Positions 54,121 to 63,370 of a stretch of DNA of 64,000 nt are shown here, one piece after another; the stretch's first letter is position 1; each line of letters opens with the position of its first letter. Made by a program: the position numbers and the translations under genes. Below the pieces are notes generated by a model. It was given only the letters and a program-made list of their open reading frames with translations, searched no databases and was not told the DNA's origin. This DNA comes from Bifidobacterium catenulatum PV20-2. Its GTDB lineage: Bacteria > Actinomycetota > Actinomycetes > Actinomycetales > Bifidobacteriaceae. Location: the NCBI RefSeq assembly GCF_000800455.1, contig NZ_CP007456.1, positions 868,001-932,000 on the forward strand, written 5' to 3'.

Positions 54121-54843
54121 ATGAACTCAATGACGAGGGTATGTTCGCAGGTTGCCGGTCTGCTGTTTCCCAGAGGCTGCGCCGGCTGCGATAGGCCGGA
54201 CGACGTGCTGTGCGAAGACTGCATGGCGTTGTTCGCCCGTTCTTCCGTCCAGACCTTCGATGGCGTTGCGATGGGAAACTGGTTCGCATGCGGATGGTAC
54301 CGCGGCACCGTCAGAAAAGCGGTTCTCGCATGGAAGGACCATGGGGATGAGGAATGTGACAGGCCGTTTTCTGAAGCCATATGCAGACTTGCTGAAACAT
54401 CTGGCGTCATTGATTTCATTCGCGACAGACAAAACTCCTACCGTGCCGTTTTCGTGGTTCCGGCACCGTCGTCACACGCTTCGATGCGGCGTCGAGGACG
54501 AAGGCACATGGTACCGATCGTTAAACGGCTGGCAAGTTTTCTTCAACGGCAAACAGATTGCAAGGTGACGGTATGCGACGCCTTGCAAAACAAGGGTGTC
54601 AGAGGAAAATCAGTGCAGACCAAGGGTGCGGCACAGCGTTCGCAGCGCTTGAAAGGGCACGTTTCGGTGCGTTCTTCGGTTTCATTGCAGAATACGATGG
54701 TGATTTTGGTGGATGATATCGTCACGACTGGCGCGACCATGCGCAGTTGCGTCGAGACGATGCGGAAGAACGGTGCCACGGTTATTACCGTGTTCGCATT
54801 GGCGCACACTCCGGCGGGAAAGCAGGCGGACGAGCCAATGTAA
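54121..54843 (+). CDS. ComF family phosphoribosyltransferase-like protein
   Basis: A 240-residue ComF protein. An N-terminal zinc ribbon (CAGC at ~18 and CEDC at ~30) precedes a phosphoribosyltransferase fold with the PRPP motif MVILVDDIVTTGATMRSC. It also has the signature RRRGRRHMVPIVKRLA and the KGVRGKSVQTKGAAQRSQR loop. ComF assists DNA uptake in competent bacteria; its reaction is unknown. ATG at 54121 has GGAAG upstream and follows the HAD gene by 20 bases, so the pair is probably cotranscribed. Confidence 0.88.
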   Translation: MNSMTRVCSQVAGLLFPRGCAGCDRPDDVLCEDCMALFARSSVQTFDGVAMGNWFACGWYRGTVRKAVLAWKDHGDEECDRPFSEAICRLAETSGVIDFIRDRQNSYRAVFVVPAPSSHASMRRRGRRHMVPIVKRLASFLQRQTDCKVTVCDALQNKGVRGKSVQTKGAAQRSQRLKGHVSVRSSVSLQNTMVILVDDIVTTGATMRSCVETMRKNGATVITVFALAHTPAGKQADEPM

Positions 54844-54867
54844 GCACAGTAATAATCGCAGAAAAAA

Positions 54868-55944
54868 TCATTCGTTATCTGAAATGTTATATTTCGGCAG
54901 GATGATTTCGAAATCAGCACCGCGAGGATCATCGACGACCCTCACCGAACCGCCATGCAATTGGGCGGCCCAACGTGCGATTGACAGGCCAAGGCCGGTT
55001 CCGCCCGATTCGGTGCCCGGTCCTGTTTTTCCCTTGACGAAACGACGGAAGATATCGGAACGTGCCTCCTGTGGAATCTGGGAGCCGAAATTGACGACAT
55101 TCGTGACGATGGTGCCGAAATCCTTGTTCTCATGCGCTTCGATAAGTACTTTGGTGTTGTCTGCGGAATGTTTGAGCGCGTTCGCGATGATATTGGTGAA
55201 CAGTTGGCGCAAGCGGTTTTGGTCGCCTTCCATTTCGATATCGTCGGGCACATGCATTTCAATGTCGTGCGCATGCCCCGCGTCGGCGATTTCCAAAGGT
55301 TCCACGGTTTCATCGAGAAAATCCGCGAAATTGAACATTTCGATCTGCAGGCTTGCCGCACCGGCTTCCATGCGCGAAAGATCAAGCAAAAACGCGATCA
55401 GGTCGGATAGGCGATGCGTTTGGTTGAGGATGCTTTCCAGATTCGAGGGAGTGGGTTCGACCACGCCATCCGCCATGTTCTCAACCATGGCTTGCAGTGC
55501 CGATACCGGCGTGCGTAATTCGTGACTTACATTGGCCACCATATCTCGGCGCATCTGATCGGCATGCTGGAGTTCTTCCGCCATTTCGTTGAAGGTGAGG
55601 GCAAGCTGCCCGACTTCGTCGCGACTATTGGAATCGACATGCACGCGCACGGTGTAGTCGCCGTCGGCCATCGCTTCGGCCGCGTCGCGCATTTGGCGCA
55701 GGGGAGAGGTAAGGCCTCTGGAGAAGAAGTAGGTGATGCCCAAAGCTACGGCAAGGGTGATTGGCATGGCGATCCATACGTTCAGACCGACTTTGAGCAG
55801 AAACCACGCCATGATGAACGTGATGGCGGTGGAGAGGGTGATAAGAACGCTCAATTCGACTTTGAGCGATGAAAACAAACCAATAGGGCGTTCGGTCTCC
55901 AATGGATTGACCGAACGCCCTGATTTCGTATCAGTAGCATGCAT
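54868..55944 (-). CDS. Sensor histidine kinase, intramembrane-sensing type
   Basis: A 358-residue kinase. Two membrane helices (~30-52 and ~57-75) have almost no outer loop, then a HAMP domain (RGLTSPLRQMRDAAEAM), HisKA with phospho-acceptor His141 (VANVSHELRTPVSAL), and HATPase_c (LFTNIIANALKHS, GTGLGLSIARWAAQLHGG). The lack of an extracellular sensor suggests that it reads membrane state or a partner protein. The start at 55944 (MHATDTKSG) has only a weak ribosome-binding site; the frame is open to 56103, overlapping the response-regulator gene. It lies 34 bases after its cognate regulator. Confidence 0.88.
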   Translation of the reverse strand: MHATDTKSGRSVNPLETERPIGLFSSLKVELSVLITLSTAITFIMAWFLLKVGLNVWIAMPITLAVALGITYFFSRGLTSPLRQMRDAAEAMADGDYTVRVHVDSNSRDEVGQLALTFNEMAEELQHADQMRRDMVANVSHELRTPVSALQAMVENMADGVVEPTPSNLESILNQTHRLSDLIAFLLDLSRMEAGAASLQIEMFNFADFLDETVEPLEIADAGHAHDIEMHVPDDIEMEGDQNRLRQLFTNIIANALKHSADNTKVLIEAHENKDFGTIVTNVVNFGSQIPQEARSDIFRRFVKGKTGPGTESGGTGLGLSIARWAAQLHGGSVRVVDDPRGADFEIILPKYNISDNE

Positions 55945-55978
55945 ACTACCGAATCTTAGCGCAGTAGCTCCTCGAGCA

Positions 55979-56707
55979 TCAGTCCTGGTGTTCCGGCGGT
56001 TCGAATGCGTAACCGACGCCATGCACGGTGCGAATGGTCTTCGAGCCGAGCTTGTGGCGGAGCGCCTTGACATGCGAGTCGACCGTGCGGGTGCCGGAGG
56101 CATCCACCCAGTCCCACACCTCTTCGAGTAGTTTCTCGCGGGTGAGCACGGACTTCGGCTTACGGGCCAGTGTGGCCAGCAGATCGAATTCCGTAGGAGT
56201 CAGATGCACCTGCTTGCCGTTGACGGTGACGATGCGTTGCGCCGGATCGATGACCAAGGAACCGAAATCGAGAAGCTTCTCGTTTTCGGAATTCTTGGCG
56301 ATGACCTTGGCGCGATCCACACGGCGCAGCAGCGCCTTGCAGCGGGCGATGAGCTCGCGCATGGAGAACGGCTTGGTCATGTAATCATCGGCCCCGGCAC
56401 CGAGGCCGATGACCTTATCGGCCTCGTCGTCTCGTGCCGTCAGGATCAGCACTGGCACAGGACGTTCCGCCACAATGCGTTTCGTGGCCTCAAGTCCGTC
56501 CATCACAGGCAACATGATGTCCATGATGACCAGATCAGGACGCAGGGTTGCGGCGGCCTGAACCGCGCTGGCACCGTCAGATGCCACACGTGCCGTCCAG
56601 CCTTCCGCTGTAATGCGTTGGGCGATGGCAGTGGCCAGTGTCGGCTCGTCTTCGACTACCAGAACGGTACGTGGAGTCGCTGTGGGTTGTGCTGATGAGT
56701 TGAGCAT
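55979..56707 (-). CDS. Response regulator, OmpR/PhoB family
   Basis: A 242-residue regulator. The receiver domain (~14-127) has VLVVEDEP (acidic pocket), phospho-acceptor Asp63 (DLVIMDIMLPVMDG) and LILTARDD with the conserved Thr and a Lys in KPFSMREL. The C-terminal winged helix (~150-240) reads LTPTEFDLLATLARKPKSVL and VDSHVKALRHKLG. GGCGGAAAG precedes the ATG at 56707. It is cotranscribed with the downstream sensor kinase. Targets are unknown; the neighbouring glgB gene is transcribed from upstream in the same direction. Confidence 0.93.
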   Translation of the reverse strand: MLNSSAQPTATPRTVLVVEDEPTLATAIAQRITAEGWTARVASDGASAVQAAATLRPDLVIMDIMLPVMDGLEATKRIVAERPVPVLILTARDDEADKVIGLGAGADDYMTKPFSMRELIARCKALLRRVDRAKVIAKNSENEKLLDFGSLVIDPAQRIVTVNGKQVHLTPTEFDLLATLARKPKSVLTREKLLEEVWDWVDASGTRTVDSHVKALRHKLGSKTIRTVHGVGYAFEPPEHQD

Positions 56708-56722
56708 AGCTTTCCGCCTTTC

Positions 56723-58978
56723 TCAGAGTTCCGGCTTCAAGAATACTGCGCCTAGTGCCGGAACGGTGATCTTTGCGGACCAATCTCGTGAATGATACTC
56801 GCCTTCGACTGCTTCGACCGTGCCATTATGGATGCCGGAACCGCCGTAGATCTCGTCGTCCGTGGTCAGCACTTCCGTCCATTTTCCGCCCTTGGTGAGC
56901 GGCACCTGATAGTCTGACCAGGCCTCGCCGGAGAAGTTCACGACTGCGACCATCTGCTCGCCATCCTTGCCGATACGCACGAAGCTGAGCGTGTTGTGGT
57001 CGGCGTCATCGCTGGTGAGCCACTGGAAGCCCGCAGGATCGAAATCCTGGCTCCACAATGCCGGCGATGTCTTGTACAGCTCGTTCAAGTCGGCGACAAG
57101 CTTCTGCACGCCTTGATGATCGGGCCATTCAAGGGCATCCCAGTCGATGGAGCCGTCGTGGTCCCACTCGCCATACTGGGCGATTTCATTGCCCATGAAG
57201 GTGAGGTTCTTGCCCGGATGAGCCCACTGGTAGGCGAACAGCGCACGGACGCCGGCATACTTCTGCCAATCGTTGCCTGGCATCTTGCCAAACACGGAAC
57301 CCTTGCCGTACACAACCTCATCATGGCTGATCGGCAACACATAGTGTTCCGAATAGGCATACACCATGGAGAAGGTGATCTCGTTGTGGTGCCATTTGCG
57401 GTTGATCGGCTCCTCATGCAGGTACTGCAGGGTGTCGTGCATCCAGCCCATGTTCCACTTGAGGCCGAATCCCAAGCCGCCTGCGTCGGTCGGTGCGGTG
57501 ATGCCCGGGTATGCCGTGGATTCCTCGGCGATCATCATGATGCCCGGATTGTTCTTGTATGCCGTGGCGTTGGCTTCCTTGAGGAAGTCGATGGCCTCGA
57601 GATTCTCGCGGCCTCCGTAGATGTTCGGATGCCACTGGCCGGCCTCGCGGCTGTAATCCAAGTACAGCATGGAGGAGACCGCGTCCACGCGGAGAGCGTC
57701 GATATGGAACTCATCCAGCCAGAAGCAGGCGTTGGCCACTAGGAAGTTGCGCACCTCGCGGCGTCCGAAGTTGAACACGTACGTGCCCCAATCCGGGTGT
57801 TCGCCACGCGTCGGATCCGGATCCTCGTACAGCGGCGTGCCATCGAAGCGCCCCAGTGCGAACGCATCCTTCGGGAAGTGGGCCGGAACCCAATCCATAA
57901 TCACGCCGATGTCGGCTTTGTGCAGCTTCTCAACGAGATACTTGAAGTCGTCCGGGCCTCCCAAACGTGAATCAATCGCGTAGTAACCGGTTACCTGATA
58001 GCCCCAGGAGCCAGAGAACGGATGCTCCGCCAGCGGCATGAACTCCACGTGCGTGAAACCTTCCTTCTGCACGTAGGGGACCAGCTTGTCGGCGAGCTCG
58101 CGGTAGTTTTTCACGTCCTTGCGCCAGCTGGAGGCATTTACCTCGTAGATGCTGACAGGGCCGTTATGCGGGTCTTTGGCCGCGCGCTCGGCCAGCCAAT
58201 CGGCGTCATTCCACTCATGGGTGGACTCTACCACGATGGATCCGGTACGCGGTGGAATCTCATGGGAGCGTTCCATCGGATCGGCCTTCATGGTCCACTC
58301 ATTGTTGGCGTTGAGGATCTCATACTTATAGATCTCGCCAGCGCTGATGCCCGGGATGAACAGTTCCCAGATGCCGGAGGATCCGAGTTCACGCATGGCG
58401 TGGGCGCGGCCATTCCAGCCGTTGAAGTCGCCGACCACACGCACTGCGTGGGCGTTCGGTGCCCACACGGTGAACGCGGTGCCGACCACCTGCTCGTCCT
58501 TTACACCCTCGGAGGAACCCATCGGGTCGTCGTAGCGGAGCACGTGCGCGCCAAGCGCATCCCACAGGCGCTCGTGGCGTCCTTCGCCAAACAGATACAT
58601 GTCCATCTCGCCGATGGTCGGCAGATAACGATAGGAATCGTCGGAAACAACAACGGAACCGTCTTCATATTCAGTGCGAATGCGGTAATCCGGCACGCCG
58701 TAGCCATCATCGGTGGCCATAGCGGGAACGAGTGCCATGAAGACGCCATTGTATTCATGGATTGCGAGTGTTTGACCTTGTTCAGTGAGGATCGTCACGG
58801 ATTTTGCCAACGGACGCAAGACGCGGATCGTGACGACATCCGCGTGCTTGCCGGAACCGAGGTGTCCACCGAGCACCTCGTGGGGATTGTAGAACGTACC
58901 GTTGCTTACTGCATCCAGTGTGCCCTGGGAAACAGGAACAGCAACGACATCTTCATTGATCTTGGATTCTGTAGCCAT
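56723..58978 (-). CDS. glgB: 1,4-alpha-glucan branching enzyme
   Basis: Makes alpha-1,6 branches in glycogen, 751 residues, GH13 family. An N-terminal CBM48-type domain pair (to ~270) precedes the barrel. Catalytic elements are [14 protein letters not shown], the nucleophile Asp432 in [13 protein letters not shown], acid/base Glu485 in [11 protein letters not shown], and the [16 protein letters not shown] loop. The usual EVHLGSWRR is EVNASSWRK here (278-287). The ATG at 58978 has no obvious ribosome-binding site. It ends 15 bases before the response-regulator start and may be in the same transcript. Confidence 0.96.
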   Translation of the reverse strand: MATESKINEDVVAVPVSQGTLDAVSNGTFYNPHEVLGGHLGSGKHADVVTIRVLRPLAKSVTILTEQGQTLAIHEYNGVFMALVPAMATDDGYGVPDYRIRTEYEDGSVVVSDDSYRYLPTIGEMDMYLFGEGRHERLWDALGAHVLRYDDPMGSSEGVKDEQVVGTAFTVWAPNAHAVRVVGDFNGWNGRAHAMRELGSSGIWELFIPGISAGEIYKYEILNANNEWTMKADPMERSHEIPPRTGSIVVESTHEWNDADWLAERAAKDPHNGPVSIYEVNASSWRKDVKNYRELADKLVPYVQKEGFTHVEFMPLAEHPFSGSWGYQVTGYYAIDSRLGGPDDFKYLVEKLHKADIGVIMDWVPAHFPKDAFALGRFDGTPLYEDPDPTRGEHPDWGTYVFNFGRREVRNFLVANACFWLDEFHIDALRVDAVSSMLYLDYSREAGQWHPNIYGGRENLEAIDFLKEANATAYKNNPGIMMIAEESTAYPGITAPTDAGGLGFGLKWNMGWMHDTLQYLHEEPINRKWHHNEITFSMVYAYSEHYVLPISHDEVVYGKGSVFGKMPGNDWQKYAGVRALFAYQWAHPGKNLTFMGNEIAQYGEWDHDGSIDWDALEWPDHQGVQKLVADLNELYKTSPALWSQDFDPAGFQWLTSDDADHNTLSFVRIGKDGEQMVAVVNFSGEAWSDYQVPLTKGGKWTEVLTTDDEIYGGSGIHNGTVEAVEGEYHSRDWSAKITVPALGAVFLKPEL

Positions 58979-59116
58979 GGCAAAAGTGTAAGCACGAAAT
59001 GCAGGAAAAGTGGCCCGTGTCGCGCCTATTTTTTCGTTTTTTCAAGCGTTTTTGGTCAAGTCCACCCCTGATGGCACAATAATTCGGGTTTTGTGTAAGC
59101 TTTTCACGGAGGATTC

Positions 59117-59713
59117 ATGGGTTACAAGGTCGGCGACATGGTCGTCTATCCGCGTCACGGCGCTGCGAAGGTGGAGGCCATCACCGAACGGACAGTCAAG
59201 GGAATCACCCGCGAATATCTGCAGCTGTCGGTGCTTTCGTCTGACGGTCTGGTTATCAACGTTCCGGTCGACAATGCTAAGAAAGTTGGCGTGCGAGACA
59301 TCGTCGACGCCAACGAAGTGGCCAAGGTGTTCGAGATTCTGCGTACTCCGATCATTGAGAAGGAGATGAACTGGTCTCGTCGCTACAAGCTGAACGTCGA
59401 GAAGATTGCCACTGGCGACGTCAATAAGATCGCCGAAGTGGTGCGCGATCTCGCTCAGCGTGATGTTGACGAGCATGGTCTGTCCGCGGGTGAGAAGCGC
59501 ATGCTTACCAAGGCCCGCAATATTCTGACCTCGGAGATTTCCCTGTCTGAAAAGCTCGACGAAGCCGAAGCCCAGCGTCTGCTGGATGTGAATCTTGGAT
59601 ATGAGCCCGCTCAGCCTGGCGATGAGAAACACCATACCGAGGCTCCTGAGGAAGCCGCTATGGATACGTTGGCTCGAGTCGAAGCCGAAGGCAAAAAGTC
59701 CAAGAAGAAGTAA
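59117..59713 (+). CDS. carD: CarD family transcriptional regulator
   Basis: Binds the RNA polymerase beta lobe and stabilises promoter open complexes, 198 residues. The RNA-polymerase-interacting domain (1-60) begins [21 protein letters not shown] helical DNA-binding domain has [20 protein letters not shown] and [21 protein letters not shown] Lys/Glu-rich tail ends in [16 protein letters not shown] precedes the ATG. It is followed after nine bases by ispF, a pairing common in Actinobacteria. It is likely essential. Confidence 0.94.
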   Translation: MGYKVGDMVVYPRHGAAKVEAITERTVKGITREYLQLSVLSSDGLVINVPVDNAKKVGVRDIVDANEVAKVFEILRTPIIEKEMNWSRRYKLNVEKIATGDVNKIAEVVRDLAQRDVDEHGLSAGEKRMLTKARNILTSEISLSEKLDEAEAQRLLDVNLGYEPAQPGDEKHHTEAPEEAAMDTLARVEAEGKKSKKK

Positions 59714-59722
59714 GGCTTTTTC

Positions 59723-60217
59723 ATGCGTATCGGTCAGGGTTTTGACGCTCATCGATTCGCATCCCGTGATGCAGGCAAGCCGTTGTGGCTTGCCTGTTTG
59801 CGTTGGGATGGCGATGGTATCGAGGGTGATTCGGATGGCGACGTCGCGGCACATGCGTTGATTGACGCATTGCTTTCCGCAGCACATCTTGGTGATATCG
59901 GCACTTTGTTCGGTGTCGGCTCGCAGTCTGACGGCGCCGGCAAACATGGTGCCGAGATGCTGCGGACCACGGTCGACTATCTGAACGAACATGGCATGAG
60001 GCCGTCGAGCGCCAGTGTGGTCGTGATCGCCAATCGGCCGAAAGTCGGCAAACGTAGGGAAGAGGCCGAGCGGGCGCTGTCCGAGGCTGTGGGCTGTGAC
60101 GTGTCGTTAACAGCCACCACTACGGATGGTATGGGATTCACCGGTTCCGGCGAAGGCGTCGCCGCAATCGCCAATGCTTTGGTGGAGCCGGTCGAGCCGG
60201 TACGGCATGAAGCCTAA
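59723..60217 (+). CDS. ispF: 2-C-methyl-D-erythritol 2,4-cyclodiphosphate synthase
   Basis: Fifth enzyme of the MEP isoprenoid pathway, 164 residues. Metal ligands Asp8, His10 (GQGFDAHRF) and His44 (EGDSDGDVAAHALIDALL) are present. The downstream block LGDIGTLF and the ATTTDGMGFTGSGEGVAA loop with Glu144 are typical. It is cotranscribed with carD. Other MEP genes are not in the window. Confidence 0.95.
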   Translation: MRIGQGFDAHRFASRDAGKPLWLACLRWDGDGIEGDSDGDVAAHALIDALLSAAHLGDIGTLFGVGSQSDGAGKHGAEMLRTTVDYLNEHGMRPSSASVVVIANRPKVGKRREEAERALSEAVGCDVSLTATTTDGMGFTGSGEGVAAIANALVEPVEPVRHEA

Positions 60218-60241
60218 TTCCCTTTCCTCACGGCTGTTTCG

Positions 60242-61078
60242 TTATTTCCTTTTGGCGGATTCAACCGCTTTCGCGATCGCCCAGAACAGCGTTGAAATCG
60301 TTACGATAATGAAGCTTGGGGGAGCTGGGAACATGGTGGAAAGCACCAGTCCTCCCCAAATCGAAATCAGGCAGATTACCGTGGCGACGACCATCGCCTT
60401 GAATGGCGAGCGGGCAATGATGTTGGCGGTGGCGGCGGGAGTAATCACCAACGCGAAAATCAACAATGTGCCAACTGCTGGAACTGCAATCGTGATGACG
60501 CCGGCCATAATCGCCATAAAACAGATATTCATAAAACCGACGGGCACGCCTTTTGCCTGCGCTACCTGCTCATCGAGCGAACTGAATAACAATGGACGAT
60601 AAATAACGGCCAGAACCGCCAACAGCAGCACGTCGAAAATCGCAAAGCCAATGATCTGACCGTCGGTAATCGTCAGAATCGATCCGAACAAAATCGACTG
60701 CATCTGTTGTGAGGCCGAACTTGACATACGTGCGAAAAACAAGCCAAGGCCGGTGGCGAAGGCGAGCACGGTTCCAGTGGCGATCTCACGCTGTGAAGCC
60801 TTCTTGCCGAGCGCACCGATCACCAGTGCTCCGCCGAGAGCGAACACGCCAAGACCTGCGGAAACAGGCAGACCGAGCAATACGGCTCCGGTGGCACCTG
60901 GCAGTCCGATATGCGCCAAGGCGTGGGCTGCGAACGTGGAATGTCTGGCGATGGTGAAATAACCCATCACGCCGGCTGCCAATGCGATGCACAGGCCGGC
61001 GAGAAATGCGTTCGTCATGAATGGGGCGTTGAGTGTGGAAACCCAATCCGGGTCGAAAGCGAATGCGGTGCCGTCCAT
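60242..61078 (-). CDS. Metal ABC transporter permease (ZnuB/MntB-like)
   Basis: A 278-residue ABC-3 family permease with eight or nine helices. Typical segments are MTNAFLAGLCIALAAGVMGY, ARHSTFAAHALAHIGLPGAT, FGSILTITDGQI and AVPAVGTLLIFALVITPAATAN. It starts two bases after the ATPase gene stops. With that ATPase and the solute-binding lipoprotein it forms a zinc or manganese importer. A Zur/Fur-like box upstream of the ATPase favours zinc. Confidence 0.92.
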   Translation of the reverse strand: MDGTAFAFDPDWVSTLNAPFMTNAFLAGLCIALAAGVMGYFTIARHSTFAAHALAHIGLPGATGAVLLGLPVSAGLGVFALGGALVIGALGKKASQREIATGTVLAFATGLGLFFARMSSSASQQMQSILFGSILTITDGQIIGFAIFDVLLLAVLAVIYRPLLFSSLDEQVAQAKGVPVGFMNICFMAIMAGVITIAVPAVGTLLIFALVITPAATANIIARSPFKAMVVATVICLISIWGGLVLSTMFPAPPSFIIVTISTLFWAIAKAVESAKRK

Positions 61079-61080
61079 GC

Positions 61081-61944
61081 TCAGTCCTCCTGCGTGGTGT
61101 GGCTGTGATGGTGAAATTGCGCGATTTCTTCTGGAGCGTGTGCATCGATGCTCATGTTCTCAGGCTCGTCCTCGCTTGGCGTCACGAACATATCTCCCTG
61201 CGGAGTGGTGACCACCTGCACGGTCGTGCCATACAAATGCGTGAGTAGATGGGAATCCAGCACCTCATTCATGCCTGCATAGTGTGGATGCCCGTCAAGC
61301 AGATAGACGGCTCCGGTAAGGATCGGCAGCAACATGTTGAGATCGTGCGCCACCACCTGAATGGTCATGCCGAGCTCGCGGTTGAGTTTGGCGAGCACGT
61401 GCACGGTGGCGCGTTGGCTTGCCAGATCGAGATTGGCGAGGGGTTCGTCGAGCATCAGCAGTTTTGGATCGTCCACGAGCGCCTGCGCGATGGCGACCCT
61501 TTGGCGCAGTCCGCCCGAAAGCTCGGACAGGCGGTAATTCGCTTTGTCTTGCAGACCAACGAAGTCCATGGCCTTGCGGGCCTTGTCTCGAAGTGCTTTG
61601 GTGACGGGATGGATGCCGAATTTGGTGCCCGTCAGGCCGAGGAGCACCGACTGTTCCGCGGTGATATTCGATTCGATGTCGGAAGCGTAGCTTTGCGGCA
61701 CATAGCCGATGCGGCTGTTCGCGGAACCTGCAGGCTGTCCGAGCACCCTGATGCTGCCGTGCGTGGTTGGGATCAGTCCTAGTTCGGCCTTCATCATCGT
61801 GGTCTTGCCGGCGCCGTTGGTGCCGACGATTGCGGTTACCGAGCCTTGCGGAATGCTGAACGTGCCATGTTGCCAGATGACGCGATCGCCTCGCTTGACG
61901 CAGGCGTCATCGAATTCGATGCAGGCATGTGTCTCGTCGTGCAT
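61081..61944 (-). CDS. Metal ABC transporter ATP-binding protein (ZnuC-like) with His-rich tail
   Basis: A 287-residue ATPase. Walker A is GTNGAGKT (41-48), the signature ELSGGLRQRVAIAQAL, Walker B LLMLDEPLANLD, and the H-loop VVAHD. The last ~30 residues are acidic and His-rich (APEEIAQFHHHSHTTQED) and may sense or bind the metal. The start at 61944 has AAGGAG five bases upstream; the frame is open to 61995. The promoter region contains a dyad like a Zur/Fur box. Confidence 0.92.
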   Translation of the reverse strand: MHDETHACIEFDDACVKRGDRVIWQHGTFSIPQGSVTAIVGTNGAGKTTMMKAELGLIPTTHGSIRVLGQPAGSANSRIGYVPQSYASDIESNITAEQSVLLGLTGTKFGIHPVTKALRDKARKAMDFVGLQDKANYRLSELSGGLRQRVAIAQALVDDPKLLMLDEPLANLDLASQRATVHVLAKLNRELGMTIQVVAHDLNMLLPILTGAVYLLDGHPHYAGMNEVLDSHLLTHLYGTTVQVVTTPQGDMFVTPSEDEPENMSIDAHAPEEIAQFHHHSHTTQED

Positions 61945-61988
61945 GGCTTCTCCTTGGTTTGAATGCACGTACATACTTGCAAATGGTG

Positions 61989-62005
61989 TTGACAATCATT
62001 CTCAA
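61989..62005. promoter_or_regulatory. Zur/Fur-like operator before the metal ABC genes
   Basis: TTGACAATCATTCTCAA is an imperfect 17-bp dyad (outer TTGA/TCAA, inner AAT/ATT), similar to actinobacterial Zur boxes of the TGAnAATnATTnTCA type. It lies 44 bases upstream of the ATPase start. It suggests repression by Zur or a Fur relative when metal is plentiful. Confidence 0.6.
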
Positions 62006-62087
62006 TAAGGGAGATGCGGGCCGGCATTCAGAGCGACTCGTTGAAGAAATCCCAAGATGATGTCAGAAGCCTTCACAAACGAGAAGA

Positions 62088-62127
62088 AAGGCCGTCTCAC
62101 GTTCGATCGAACGGTGAAACGGCCTTT
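62088..62127 (-). terminator. Terminator of the metal-binding lipoprotein gene
   Basis: AAAGGCCGT (62088-62096) pairs with 62119-62127, with a further near-palindromic inner stem around GTTCGATCGAAC. On the minus strand CCTTTCTTCTC follows. It separates this gene from the ATPase-permease operon. Confidence 0.8.
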
Positions 62128-62144
62128 GAGATGATATTGAAAGG

Positions 62145-63230
62145 TTATTTTCTCGGATTTGGTTGTGGGGAGTCGCTTGATTCATCATTCGATTCATTCG
62201 CCGTTTGCGAATCGTCGGCATCGGAGGAATTCGCAGGATCCGTCGAATCCGTACTTCCTGAGCCGGCGTTGGAACTGGTGTCGGCATCGGATTGCTTGGC
62301 GAACATGTCGTTCAGTGAGAGGATGAGCGATCTGATCCATGATGTCAGGCTTTTGCAGTCGGAAGGCATCTGTTCGCTGATGTCAAGTACGGGAACATCC
62401 GATTTGTAAGCGGTGCCGGTCAGCGTGTTCGTGGCGTCGTTTGCGGATTGCGTGTCGTTGATAAGCACGTCGACCTTATGTTTTTCCAGCAATTCCTGGA
62501 ATTCCTGAAGATCGTCAGGGGTTGGTTCAGAGCCTGTGCCTGCCGATTGCAGGTATCCCTCCGGCGTGTTGTCGGTGAACCCCATGTCGCTGAGCAGATA
62601 GTAGGCGACGGGTTCGGTGGCGGCATAGGAGGAGTTCTTATGCGTGTCGCTGAACGCCTTCATGTCCTTCTCTATTTTCTTTTCTCGTCTGTTCCACGCG
62701 GTGAGTTTGTTATTGAAATACTTCTTTTGCGCGGGCATGATGCGGCTGTATGTGTCGGCCAATTCCTTGGCCATAGCGTTGCGGGCGTCGCTGGAGAACC
62801 ACAGATGCGGATTGTCGCCCTCGATTGCTCCGACCATCTGTGCCGCGGAAACGGAAACGGTGTCTTTGCTGAGATTCTTGGTGGCCCAAGCGTCGTAGCC
62901 CGCGCCATTGGACACCGCGACCTGCGCCTGCTGAATCTTGCCGATGTCGTCGGTCCTCGGCTCGAAATCATGCGCGTCAACATCGGTCGAAGACAGGATC
63001 GACGTGACTTTCACGTGAACGCCGCCTATCTGCTCGGCGAGAGATCCCCACTGGTTGACCGAGGCGACCACCTCGATCGGCGTGATCTGTTCGGTCTGGG
63101 CATCGGAATCGGCGGAAGCATCATCCTTCTGAGAAGAGGATCCTCCGGAGCATGCTGTCATGCCGAACGTCATGCAAAGCGTGAGTCCTGCGGCAAAAGC
63201 GCGTAACGAAGAACGTTTGTGCATGCACAT
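62145..63230 (-). CDS. Zinc/manganese ABC transporter solute-binding lipoprotein (ZnuA-like)
   Basis: A 361-residue lipoprotein: basic start, hydrophobic stretch and lipobox MTAC (Cys27). The cluster A-I binding fold follows (~50-310). Metal ligands are probably His in STDVDAHDFEPRTDDI and GDNPHLWFSSDA, and Asp/Glu in the C-terminal half. The last ~45 residues are an Asp/Ser/Asn-rich tail. The gene has its own transcript, terminated before the ATPase genes on the same strand. GAGGG lies upstream of ATG 63230. It delivers metal to the permease/ATPase. Confidence 0.9.
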   Translation of the reverse strand: MCMHKRSSLRAFAAGLTLCMTFGMTACSGGSSSQKDDASADSDAQTEQITPIEVVASVNQWGSLAEQIGGVHVKVTSILSSTDVDAHDFEPRTDDIGKIQQAQVAVSNGAGYDAWATKNLSKDTVSVSAAQMVGAIEGDNPHLWFSSDARNAMAKELADTYSRIMPAQKKYFNNKLTAWNRREKKIEKDMKAFSDTHKNSSYAATEPVAYYLLSDMGFTDNTPEGYLQSAGTGSEPTPDDLQEFQELLEKHKVDVLINDTQSANDATNTLTGTAYKSDVPVLDISEQMPSDCKSLTSWIRSLILSLNDMFAKQSDADTSSNAGSGSTDSTDPANSSDADDSQTANESNDESSDSPQPNPRK

Positions 63231-63370
63231 ATCGGATGCCCTCTTCCTGAACCGCCTTAATCGTGTTCATCTCATAAATACGTGTGCGACTTACGACTGA
63301 AACCAAGATAGCCTACGATACATGCAAATGCCAATACAACAGCAATCCAATAAAGAGGGGAGTGACCGGC

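Noticed and set aside
58022..59071. A 349-residue open frame antisense to glgB
   Set aside because: It lies opposite the conserved glgB catalytic core; no family resemblance.
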